Below, one piece after another: positions 11,201 through 20,989 of a DNA stretch of 64,000 bases. The position numbers and the translations under genes are program-made. This stretch comes from Aphelenchoides besseyi (Eukaryota > Nematoda > Chromadorea > Rhabditida > Aphelenchoididae): positions 5,890,001 to 5,954,000 of the forward strand of contig JAMPIQ010000001.1 of assembly GCA_024699855.1 (NCBI GenBank), in the 5' to 3' direction. Every line of letters starts with the position of its first letter. Within the stretch, counting starts at the first letter, position 1. Below the pieces are notes generated by a model. The model saw nothing but the letters and a program-made list of their open reading frames with translations. It was not told the origin of the DNA and ran no database searches.

Positions 11201-12120
11201 TTCGATTGTCCTCTTGAACGAACCGTCGACGCGGTCCAGGATCGAATTACGTGGTGGTTCCGGACATTTTCGCGTCGACTCGTCGCAGTTTTTGTCGTAC
11301 CTCAACGTTCAAGTAATTAGATGTTTATGCCGCAACAAACTTCTGTTTAGATGAAATCGTCAACCGAAAACTCGACTCTCATCGAGGTTCGACCGTTGAA
11401 GCGTGTGGTTGACGAGTTTCACGTACCGATCCACGATCTCTGCATTCCGAACGCACAAACCGAACTGTTCGTGAAGTTGACGACTATCGGATCGATTCGA
11501 CTGATCGGCGACGTTGAGATGATCGAAACTTCGCGACTACGCGTCTACGATGTCGACGGGAACGAATTCCCGGCCGACGGTTTGAAGTTCAGCGTCCAAT
11601 TGCCTGCGGATTTGTTTCACGTTGATCGGTGAGTTGGTGTAAGATACTGGAGATTCAAAGCCTTTAACGAGATGAAGACCGCATCTATTTGCTAGACACT
11701 ATGAGCTTCATCAGCTGTCAGATCGAAGTCTAATCGCCTGTTTGCAGAATCGAAATGAGCGAATTAACGGACGCGTCAACAAAGTTGAACGTAAAACTGA
11801 CAGAAGAAACGATCTTCTCCACAATCGACAAACCTCCAACGTTGGCGCAAATCGAGTCGGCGGTTTGTGAAGTTAAATCGAACTTTCTGGGCGAATTCTT
11901 CGATCGACATCTTGCCGTCGTTATGTCACTGCTCTGCATTTGCCTCTCGATTTCAACTATCAGCGGTGGGTTGATTGTTGGAGAAATAAGTAATCGGCTT
12001 TTAGGAATCTGTTGGTTCTACTCCAAGCTGAAATCAAACCTCACGATCTCAAACAAAACTTCGGTTGGCTACGCCTACGAGACCAAAGACGGTTCCTACA
12101 CGATTCTCCGAGAAGACTGA
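8227..12120 (+). CDS. npp-12: Nuclear pore membrane glycoprotein gp210, short form
   Basis: This is a large lumenal nucleoporin anchored in the pore membrane. Fifteen exons join to 1,067 residues: 8227-8375, 8421-8554, 8603-8849, 8896-9001, 9043-9295, 9352-9671, 9728-9856, 9898-10249, 10291-10610, 10650-10802, 10844-11003, 11044-11312, 11351-11628, 11748-11965 and 12005-12120. There is an N-terminal signal peptide (IPILLLLILVLVHG) followed at once by RLNEPRVLLPFD, a gp210 hallmark. Immunoglobulin-like repeats follow, with the ASGGSGIFSF and TGGPRPWLLD motifs. A single membrane helix (LAVVMSLLCICLSISTIS) precedes a short cytosolic tail. Human and C. elegans proteins are about 1,850-1,890 residues, so roughly 40 percent is absent. 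The likely place is the junction at intron 11629-11747, after which the helix comes quickly. Confidence 0.88.
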
Positions 12121-13472
12121 ACGGTTATGTTTAATTGAATGGGTTCCCTGTTGCTCTCTTATTGTTTCGTTGAATTTTGTTGTTTTTTGCTCTCTATATA
12201 TCTCTTGTTTCTTTCAAATTTGTTGTTGATTTTGTTCTGCTAAAATAAATCACCTGACTGGAAAGTTGAGGCCTCAGTCTCGAGTGTGTGATCATAAGAA
12301 GAGTGAGAACCAGTTTGCGTGAAAAATCACTTGGAGTTTGCTCTAAACAACATAATAGTCACCCACAAGCCATTCAAAAACGTTGGATTTGATCCAATAA
12401 TCGAAGTAAAAACCCGTCTAAGTATCCCAACAGACCCACTAATCCAATCTGCTAATACGTTTCCGAACATCATTGGCAGGTTGTCGTTAGCAAAAGCTTC
12501 GTGGAAATGACTCAATTTTGCTTCGACCTTGCAAGTCTCCCACCCGTCAAAGTTCAAAGAGTAGACGCAAAAGAATTTGTAGTGCGCGAAAGGACAAACA
12601 AAAAGAACGGCGTTTTAACGATCTAATCATGCCGTGGCAATTTTTATTGTTTGCTCTTGTTCTAAATTGGAATTCCTTTTTCGAAAAGCGCAACGTCGCG
12701 AAAAATGATTGACCATTTCGCGCCGTCCAACGTCTCCTCCTTCCGACTTATGAGTTCGGGTCGAGAAAGGAAGTGGTAAAGTTAATCCCATTGGCGTGTA
12801 ATTGCGTGAGAAATAATTGAACGTCCACGAGCGTTTCCTCGAAAGTTACACAGGAAATCCGCTCGAACTTCGTCTGCGAATTTCGCTTCCACGCCAAAAA
12901 CGTGCGCCGTTTCGGATTCCCGAACGTTAATCTGCCGCAAAAATCATCCGCGCCAATTTGGACGCACGTTCTTGGGAAAAAGACGTCAAAAAGCGTTTGA
13001 CTCAAACGGTTTTGTTTTTCGGATCCAATTAAAAAACGCGTTCGTTGCGTCAAAAAGTTCCACGTCCAAAACGCGCGATAAGACGACCCGATTAATCAAT
13101 TTTTGTTCACGAGTTTCGCTTCCAGTGATCGATTGCTTTCGGTGTTTTAGTGCACTACCAACAGTCGAAATTCTAATTAGCAGCTTATTTGGCTCCATAA
13201 TTTTCCCATTGGCCACGAATGCGTCTTTCGAGAAGACGTTTGTGCGCGAGATCTCGTGTTCTCAAAATTTCTCGGTTTCTGAACCCGATTCCCGAGCACG
13301 CAATTCGCACGCTGAACGTTCGCTTAAGTCACTTCTGAACTTTTTGCCGCGATTCCGCGACTTTCGATCTTTCTCCCCAAGACTCCGCCCCCCTTATTTT
13401 CCGAAAGCTCCTCGGATTCGAGTTCTTCATCTTCAAAGATTCGAATGTCGTTTATTTTGAATTACGTTAAAA
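12121..13472. other. Intergenic, no supported gene
   Basis: AATAAA for gp210 lies at about 12243. From 12720 to 13470 the DNA is rich in TTTTTCG/CGAAA-type words and has overlapping open frames on both strands, but no splice-supported exon or known motif. It may be regulatory DNA upstream of an unseen gene or decayed coding sequence. Confidence 0.4.
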
Positions 13473-14810
13473 TCACAAAAAATAATCTGCTTGCGGTTTC
13501 TTTGCCGGAGCACCGCGATGCTCCTGTGGAGCGGCTTCGAAGATCGTAAATTCTTTGTTGAGCTTATCATCCAGTTCCAAAATCGCCGCCACGTTGCCGC
13601 AACGGTAACAATAGTTGGGGGCCGACCAGACGGTCAGAACCTTTTCGTTGAAATGCCACTTGTAGCCCTCCATCACGAGTTGATGTGCTCTGAAAAAGCG
13701 AAATTCTCTCGATTGTTCGAAAAACCGCACCTGCAAATGATGTCCATTTTGTTGGCCTCACAAAACTTCGTAACAACGTCGGGACCAAACAAATAACCCG
13801 CACCACGTGGCGAGATTCCGAAACCGGGCGAATCTTCGGGATCTGACCATAGCAAATCACACATCGGACCGTCGTGCGGAACTTCTTGTTTTCTGTCGAT
13901 TACCCGAATATCGTCAATGGTCGTTACGCTGGGCGATAGGCCGCCGTGTACGCAGAAGACGCCCTTGTCGATTACGGCCGCCAACGGCAGGTAGTCGAAG
14001 ACTTCGGTACAAAAACGCCAAACGTTCGCATTCCCGTATTTTCGCTGACATTCATCATAGAAGCCGTAGACCTAAAATTTGATTAAGCAAATGGCCGATT
14101 AGTCAAAGAGTTTTCAAGCTTGTGAGCTTTTCAAAGAGCCATATGGTTTTAATTTTGACGAACTTTTAAAGCCACTTATCGAACGAGTAAACAAGAATAT
14201 ACACAGGGAATAATCGCATCGGACTACTCAACGAGCTTGTGAATTTTGACCTCCTCTCGTCTTCCAACCACCTACCTGAGTAATTTGCCTCGACTCATGA
14301 TTCCCACGTATCAACGTCATTCGATCGGGATAGCGAACTTTGAAGGCCAAAAGCAGCAGAAATGTTTCGACCGAATAGAAGCCCCGATCCACGAAGTCGC
14401 CCATGAATAAGTAGTTTGTTTCTGGCACTTTTCCGCCCACCCGAAACAGTTCCATGAGGTCGTAGAATTGGCCGTGAATGTCGCCACAAACAGTGACTGG
14501 TGGATCAATGTACTGAAACAACGAGATCATGACTTAAAAGTTGGTAATTAACTCGAAGGATCTCAACTAGTCAATCAAAAGCAAACTGACTTACCTGTAC
14601 GTTTCCTTCTTGAATCAGAATCTCACGCGCTTTTGCGCACAAAATTTTAACTTCCGGTTCGGGTAAAATCTCGCATCCCATTAAAGTTTCGATCTGTTTA
14701 TCCAAATCGTTCATCGACAGTTTGGCTGTGATCTGCGATATGTCGGTTAGCGATGCCGAGCTGGGCGACGTGATTCCCGAGTCGGTTTCATCTTTGTCAT
14801 CGTGATCCAT
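13473..14810 (-). CDS. ppp4c: Protein phosphatase 4 catalytic subunit
   Basis: This is a PPP-family Ser/Thr phosphatase acting in centrosome function, DNA repair and meiosis. Exons (minus) are 14595-14810, 14276-14512, 13731-14071 and 13473-13689, giving 336 residues. All metal and catalytic motifs are present: [32 protein letters not shown], and [12 protein letters not shown] near the end. The C-terminal DYFL is the PP2A/PP4/PP6 tail, and [20 protein letters not shown] together with [10 protein letters not shown] picks out PP4. PP4C is usually about 307 residues. The extra 30 are an acidic, Ser/Thr-rich N-terminal extension before the LDKQIETL helix. A tttttcag acceptor touches the ATG, and the neighbouring GPCR starts 18 bp away in the opposite direction. 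Confidence 0.95.
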
Positions 14811-14828
14811 CTGAAAAATTTCAGGCCG
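14811..14828. promoter_or_regulatory. Shared palindromic splice acceptor between divergent starts
   Basis: The 18 bp between the PP4C and GPCR start codons contain CTGAAAAATTTCAG, which reads as a TTTCAG acceptor on both strands. On the minus strand the acceptor ends directly before the PP4C ATG. On the plus strand it ends four bases before the GPCR ATG. Either spliced leaders are added here in both directions, or both genes have upstream leader exons inside the other gene. Confidence 0.6.
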
Positions 14829-16076
14829 ATGAGATGCAACGAAACGGAGCCGTGGAGACGCCCACTGGGTTTTCTACTGGACCTATGGATTCTGCCCGTC
14901 ACTTGTGTTGTCGGATTGGTGCTTAATATCGCGTGTTTGTTCGTATTTTCAAATCGGTAAGTTTAACTGAAAGTAATCAAAAGATCCAAAACGCTTCAGA
15001 CGTTCCCATCCCTTAGTTCCCGCTCTTATGGTTCTCTCGCTTTGCGATTCTCTGCAGCTACTGATCAGTTTGTTCGTACTCTTCATTCCCGCCCTACATG
15101 ATCACATGGAAATGGATCCGTACGGTTCGGTAGCGCAATTGGCGTACCTCTCCACTGGCACACTTGCTGGCGGTCTACTGACTTCTAACTGTGCCGCCAT
15201 TTGGACAATGTGTTATATCTCAATACAACGACATCGTGCAATCGTCTCACCACTCTCCACCGTAAACGATCAGAAACGATCGTCCACATGGCCACTTTTT
15301 GGGATCTTTTTGTTTTCTCTTCTCTTCAACGTTCCCGTTTGGTTCGAGTTCACATGGTCCGTAGATCAAGTGCAACGAGAAGACGGCGAAATAACTCAAA
15401 TTCTGTGGCACACAAACTCCCAACTCGCACACACTCCCATCTACAGACTAATCGTGAGTTCGGTCAAAACAAACCCTCGACCATCGGGTTGTAGATGCGA
15501 CAAATCTTGTACCCGATAGTCGTCTACGTAATCCCGCTGTTTTTGATTTCCATTCTGAACATGCGAATTCTATCGCACATTTCCGCGAGTCGAGCCGCCG
15601 TGAAGACCGTCGGTTCACGGAAGCATATCGCGCGAGAGCAACGATCGATTTGGCTCCTGATCTCAATTGTTGTCGTTTTCTTTCTTTGCCACACCGGTAT
15701 GTTTAAAGCTCCAAGAAACAGGCAATTGATCTCCGCTATTTCAGGGGGTCTCGTAATTCGTTTCATTGATCAACGAAAGTACGAGAATCAGCCGTGTTTC
15801 GTTTTCGCCAAAGATTTCATTAATTTCCTCTTCAACATTAACTCATTCGTTGACCCGATGGTAAGCACAAAACGAAACGGAAACTAACCTTCGCGGATTG
15901 CAGTTGTATTTCTTTTTTACCAAACAATTCAAAGACCTGAGAGTAAGTGGACGGAAGGACTGAGTGAAAGACCTGAAATGAAATTTTAGACAACCTGGGC
16001 CTCGAACAAAAACTCGAATTCGGTCACTCAACGACTTCTACGGCGTCTCTCATCCCGCGCTTCAACGACCAAATGA
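14829..16076 (+). CDS. Class A (rhodopsin-like) peptide-type GPCR
   Basis: A seven-helix plasma-membrane receptor. Exons 14829-14956, 15000-15453, 15495-15696, 15745-15860, 15904-15942 and 15990-16076 give 341 residues. Visible landmarks are helix 1 with [12 protein letters not shown] (N1.50), helix 2 [14 protein letters not shown] (SLxD-like), helix 3 ending IQRHRAI in place of DRY, helix 5 [14 protein letters not shown], helix 6 [11 protein letters not shown], and helix 7 [14 protein letters not shown] (DPxxY). The DPMLY ending and overall plan resemble nematode FMRFamide-type receptors, but the ligand cannot be told. The Asp/Glu of the DRY motif is replaced by Gln while the Arg is kept. 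It ends 89 bp from the convergent gene below. Confidence 0.85.
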
Positions 16077-16165
16077 AACGACAACAGCGAGTTTCGATGG
16101 CGAAACGCGAACACATTTCTTTCGTATCGATTTTTGAATCAAACACTCTTTATTGGGCATTAAAT

Positions 16166-16825
16166 TCACAATGAAAGTTGCTCGTATTGAGTCAAACGGA
16201 CGAACTGGAAGCCACGAACGAATACGGAAACGAAATACGCGTAGAGGAGCGCGAAAGAAGTGTGTAAACAGACAACAACGAAAACCACAAGAGCGGCACC
16301 TTGCCGATGCCAATAGGTTTCGGGATCGCCGCGTTGTTGATCGACGAAGTTGACAATCGAGTAGAAATGCAATCCAAGAGTAACCAGAAAGTTTGACGTC
16401 ATGGCCATTATCTGAAATTTACCGATTGAATAAGACAAGGTTTGTGTTCGGGAGAGCACTCATTTTTAAAACGACTGCTCTCTGAAAAAGCAGTCAATTT
16501 CGAATGGACTCCTTTCTGGGAACTCACTTGCACGAACAGTTCGGGAAGGTACGCACACCAAACTTTACTGCGATTACCCCACATCAACAACCCGGCTATT
16601 GCCATGGCCACAAAAGCAATTGGAATCGCGAAGATCTGTCCTAACAAAACCATTCCAACACAAATTAATGTCGAGAGCAATAGATTGAGACATGAGATGA
16701 AGAAAACGTACGACTGAAATTGGGTATCAATTTTCGATCTTCAAACTTACGTGTACATGAACTCCACACAAACACCGATAGTAATCGTCTTCACGATTTT
16801 TCGGCGGTTTAAACGTGAAAATCAT
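16166..16825 (-). CDS. Four-helix membrane protein, family not recognised
   Basis: Exons (minus) 16751-16825, 16528-16713 and 16166-16411 give 168 residues. A short N-terminus with a Cys pair (YRCLCGVHVH) precedes four hydrophobic helices: YVFFISCLNLLLSTLICVGM, IFAIPIAFVAMAIAGLLM, MTSNFLVTLGLHFYSIV and LVVFVVVCLHTSFALLYAYF. A cytosolic tail ends in YEQLSL. The layout is like LAPTM or tetraspan proteins of nematodes, but no diagnostic motif is present. AATAAA on the minus strand lies within about 20 bp after the stop (tttatt at about 16150). It is convergent with the GPCR. Confidence 0.7.
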
Positions 16826-16829
16826 GTTG

Positions 16830-18200
16830 TAGAAATGGAAAACGATAAAAGAAAAACGGACGTAAACAAGTGAGCAGTTACGAAACTCGTTGTGGCACAC
16901 GACTTGCCCTGAGAAATTGCCGTTTGGCCGTTTCGTGTTGATGTTTTGCAGCGCAGGAAGAGAAACGACAATTAGAAAACCAGCGGCTTAGACGTATCAT
17001 GTGAATGGCCGCAAATTGAAGCAAATTGATGCGAATTTCAGGCTTGTTTTCGAGCTTCCCTTCGATGTAAATTAAGTGGTTGGTGGAATGTTCCACTCAA
17101 TTTCTATCAGTTGAAAAATGCGGATTAACAAGACCATGCATCTAACATCTTAAACTTTCGAATTTTTGTATCATCTTCAGTGGTCAAGCAACTGATCTCA
17201 ACCCAGCATAGGATGACGATATGTTATTTTTACCGCCCTTATGACATTTCATAAGCTTCGAGCATCTTGTGGGACGATTATTAACGTCAATTGGAGCATT
17301 CCGAGCATTTCACCATAACAAACAAAAGTGGACTGATGATAAAACTTAAGGTTTTTCGCGTCAACTCTCTTCGGCGTTCACTTGTTGAAATGTAAAAAGG
17401 GTGTTCAATTTAAGCTTTAAATTGATTGCAAAATGACGGAAAGAAACTTTTACGGACAAGTTCAAAGACAAGATTATAGCGAAGGAGTGACGAGTTCTTG
17501 CCATTGGTGAATGAAATTGTTTGTTTTATTTAACACAACTTTCAGATATCGCCGGTACCTGATCATTCAATTGCACCTTCCGAACGGGCGTTTAAACACT
17601 TTGGTAATTGCCATATGAAATGCCACAAGTATCCAGGTATTTCAAGATTGAGCACCTCAATTGTTATCTCGCCTTGTCGATGGGCTTATCCAACTCGTCA
17701 TGTACCTACGGTCCTCCATTTGATTGCGTACGATCAGCTTCACGAGGTCTACAAATTTTAAGCACAACGTGAATATCGTCCGGACATTACGAAAAGACTT
17801 CAAATTGAAGACCCCGCTCCAAGCTCGTCTTGAGAACCTGGATGTTTGTAACGAAGTTGGCATTGCATGTGATAAACAATTTAGCCATTAGACCAACAGT
17901 CGCACCACTCAATCAGTACTATGGTCACAAAATTCCCATTCAAATTCGCGACCCGAAGTTCTTCCGTTGGACGCAAATCGAGCATTTTTCTTCGTCGTTT
18001 TGTGTTGTGCATATTGTTCTTGATATCGATAGTGAGTTTCCTTCTGAAGTTCAATTTTTTTCTCCGAACTGTCTGTCAACTTTTTAAACGTGTTTTAAAG
18101 TTTTTCTGCGATCGATTTCCCTCAAAATCTGAGAATCCGAGCAACAAAAAAATTTGTGGTTTTCTGCGTTGACTTCTCACATAACCGTTCACTATTGTTT
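16830..18200. other. Intergenic, no gene seen
   Basis: There is no recognised exon. The right end, from about 17990, is T-rich with runs such as ttttttctccg and probably holds the RPL22 copy 1 promoter and outron. Confidence 0.4.
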
Positions 18201-18205
18201 GTGTG

Positions 18206-18950
18206 TTTTCAGTTTATTTCAAAATGGTGAGCGCAACGAAGAAGCCGACGAGTGCCAAGGAAACGACCAAACCAACGGCTTCGAAGGCCCCGAAGGCCGC
18301 CGAGAAGAAACCGGCCGAGAAGAAGCCAACTGAAAAGAAGGTGGATCCGAAGCCCAAAGCTGCCGAGAAAGCGGTCGAGAAACCGACAGCCAAACCAGTC
18401 GAGAAGCCGGTCGAGAATACCAGCGAGAAGCCGACCGTCAAAGCGAAAGCCGCCGAGAAACCAAAACCGAAACAGAAGGCGAAGCCGAAGCCGAAGGTCG
18501 TGAAGAAGGTGGCCAACAAGAAGAAGCGAAAGCAAACCGTCAGCTTCAAGATCGAGTGCAAGAACCCGGTTGAAGATGGAATTCTCAAGGTGGCGACTTT
18601 GGTGAGTCGGAGCACAGCTTTAGGGCTCTCTTCCCTAACAGCTCCATAATCATCGATTCCAGGAGGAGTTTCTGAAGGCGAAGATCAAGACCAAAGGAAA
18701 GGTCGGACAGTTGGAGCAAAATGGAGTTCGAGTTGCGGCGTCCAAGTCGGCGGTCACTGTCACCAGCGATCAAGAGCTCTCCAAACGCTACTTGAAGTAC
18801 TTGGTCAAGAAGTTCTTGAAGCGAAACACTCTCCGTGATTGGCTTCGAGTTGTCGCCACACAGAAGGATACCTACGAACTCCGCTACTTCCAAATCAATC
18901 AGGAAGATGAGGGCGACGCCGAGGAGTGATCATCGACTCGTCAGTGAGTC
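18206..18950 (+). repeat. RPL22 duplicated block, copy 1
   Basis: This is identical to 52328-53072 except at 18478 (G/A, silent), 18726 (G/A, Val/Ile) and 18845 (T/G, silent). The intron is identical. The match starts inside the polypyrimidine run of the acceptor and stops 21 bases after the stop codon. Confidence 0.95.
18224..18929 (+). CDS. rpl-22: Ribosomal protein eL22, copy 1
   Basis: A 60S ribosomal protein. Exons 18224-18601 and 18663-18929 give 214 residues. The C-terminal 110 residues are the eL22 domain: [53 protein letters not shown] and an acidic tail. The first 95 residues are almost only Lys, Ala, Pro, Glu and Thr (repeats of EKKPAEKKP and VEKP), a histone-H1-like extension of the kind known from insect eL22. 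The acceptor ttttcag lies 11 bases before the ATG. The start is kept at MVSATKK because both copies preserve it. A 745-bp block around this gene is repeated at 52328-53072 with three differences. Confidence 0.95.
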
Positions 18951-19289
18951 AATTTCCGTTGTTATTGATGTTAAAGACAAATAAACGATGTTGATTGTTT
19001 GTTTTGATGTTATTCGCATTTCACAACAAGAAGCTATCAGTGGACATCTCTGTTGGTTTGGGTTCTTAAATTGAAGTGTTCAGTTGAACTCGAAATCTTT
19101 GTGAAGAAGGTCTCTGTGATCAATGGAAGAACTTGTTAGGAATAGAAGAATCGATTTTCTCAACTTCAGAACGAGCATCCAAAAGGTTCGGCGCTCAACC
19201 ACCAACTTCGCTTTTTCGGCAACTGCAAACTTGAGGACGCGAGTTGGTGGTCAACCTGATGGCTGAAAAGTGCCGAGTTATTCGTAGAA

Positions 19290-20281
19290 ATGAAACGAAA
19301 GTTCGAGGAAGAACCGCCGGAAGGGAGTGGTGGATCAACGGGCGGTAACGCCGAAGTCCCGGCCAAGAAGAACAACGATCGGTGAGTGATGATCAGTTTC
19401 GTTTTGACTTTAAAGTCTCAGATTTCGATACGGCAATTACTCTCAGTACTACAACAAACGACAGGAGAATAAATTCGAAGAAGACTCCCGACTCAAACTG
19501 CTCAAGAGCGAGTGGTTCCGCGGTCGATCGGTGTTGGACGTGGGCTGCAATGTGGGGATCTTTACCATTCAGTTGGCCAAAAAGTTTGAGCCACGACGTT
19601 GTGTGGGCATCGACATCGATCCCCAGTTGGTTGGAATCGCTCGAAAGAATATTCGTCACTACTGCGATCCGAGTGTGAAGGTGAGTGACATTTTGTGGTT
19701 GTTTCGGTTGTGAGTTCTCATACCCGACTTCGATCGTTTCAGTTGGCCGGTGACAAGATTCCTCAATCAACAGGGAATGAAGAAAAGAAGAAGTTTCCGG
19801 ACAATCTGTGGTTTCTGTGCGGGAACTACATTTTGGAAGACGACGACCAGTTGGAGATGGTTCTGCCCGAACACGACGTGATTTTGGCGTTGAGTGTGAG
19901 CAAATGGATTCACCTGAACTGGGGAGATGCGGGACTCAAACGTTTCTTTCGTCGTGTTCATCGACAGCTCCGGCCCAACGGTCGTTTCATTCTGGAGCCA
20001 CAGGAACTTTCCGGCTATCGAAAACGAATCGTCAAAGACGTGAGTTGCCATCTCAAAGTCAGTGAGTGGTTGTTCTTTTCAGACGGAGATGAAAAAACAT
20101 TACGATGAGATCGAATTGAAACCGAACAAGTTTTCCGACTATCTCCTGGAAGAAGTGGGTTTCAAGAGCTGCGAAAATCTGGGAACTCCAGAAGCAAAAT
20201 CCAAAGGTGAGTGGCTGAGCGGTTCGTATCTTATTTGGAGTTTCAGGTTTCCAACGGCCGCTATTTATGTTCACGAAGTGA
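19290..20281 (+). CDS. mepce: Bin3/MEPCE-type RNA 5'-phosphate methyltransferase
   Basis: An SAM-dependent enzyme that puts a methyl cap on the gamma phosphate of small RNAs; in animals MEPCE caps 7SK snRNA. Exons 19290-19381, 19422-19680, 19743-20039, 20083-20206 and 20247-20281 give 268 residues. The sequence shows [13 protein letters not shown] before the fold, the SAM loop [10 protein letters not shown], the acidic strand VGIDID, then [51 protein letters not shown] and the C-terminal [11 protein letters not shown]. The LSVxKWxHLNWGD block is diagnostic of the Bin3 domain. The protein is little more than the domain, with a short charged N-terminus. The start is the first in-frame ATG of exon 1. 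An Argonaute pseudogene follows 66 bp downstream. Confidence 0.92.
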
Positions 20282-20346
20282 TTTTGTTCGTCTGTGGATG
20301 TTATCTCTCACTATTTCTCAGCCACTTACAGGTTATTTTGTTTATA

Positions 20347-20985
20347 AACACTTGAATTGTATGTCATTAGTTGGGTATTTGAAAGACGAAATTTCGTTGG
20401 TTCGAAATGCATTCAAAGAGGCAGGATCCGAATTAATCTTCATGGTCGTCACCAAAAAACAACGGATGTTTCTATCCGGACCCGATTCCTAAGGTAACGC
20501 AATTGCACAGAATTTGAAGCCGGGAACTGCCATCGACAAGGAATGCATGAATCCATACGTTTCCGAATTCTTTTTGCTCGGACATGTCGGTCGTCTGGTA
20601 AGTTCGCCAAAGTAATGATTTCAATAACTCGTGGTTTTTAGGGAACATCAAAATTTCCACGCTACACGATTCTGGCCACCGACGTTCAGATGCCAATAGA
20701 AGAGCTACAAAAGTTCTCGTAATATTTGTGTTTTGCTCATCAGATCGTCAACAACATGACTTCGTTGCCAACACCCGTCTACGTCGGAGACGAAATGGCC
20801 AAACGTGGACGAACTGTCTACACTGTTTGCTTCAATGTTATTTTCTAGATCTTTTTGACGATCTAATCTTAACTTTCCGTCAAACGAAAGTTCCCACCGA
20901 AGTAGCAGATTACAGAGCGTTAAGTGTCGAGCTGGACTACGCTAATTGGCCGATTTGCGATCAGCTTTTTAATGCTCAACTTATC
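20347..20985 (+). pseudogene. Argonaute (WAGO/AGO-like) PIWI-domain C-terminus, decayed
   Basis: Short matches to the last part of an Argonaute PIWI domain follow one another: VRNAFKEAGSELIFMVVTKKQR, AQNLKPGTAIDKECMNP, VSEFFLLGHVGRLGTSKFPRYT, IVNNMTSLPTPVYVGDEMAKRGR and, after a gap, a tail ending QLFNA as Argonautes usually do. The block is broken. A TAA interrupts it just before GNAIAQNLK, and a second TAA lies before YLCFAHQIV. The catalytic first half is absent. One normal intron (20599-20641, gtaagt...ttttag) is still present, so the copy came from DNA rather than from a spliced mRNA. Confidence 0.8.
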
Positions 20986-20989
20986 TCTC

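Noticed and set aside
12748..13460. Overlapping frames of 76-162 codons on both strands
   Set aside because: No domain, no consistent splice sites, and similar quality on both strands; composition alone explains them.
18209..18615. Long antisense frames across the RPL22 tail (also 52331-52737)
   Set aside because: They are shadows of the Lys/Ala/Pro-rich coding sequence, whose low-complexity codons keep the reverse frames open.
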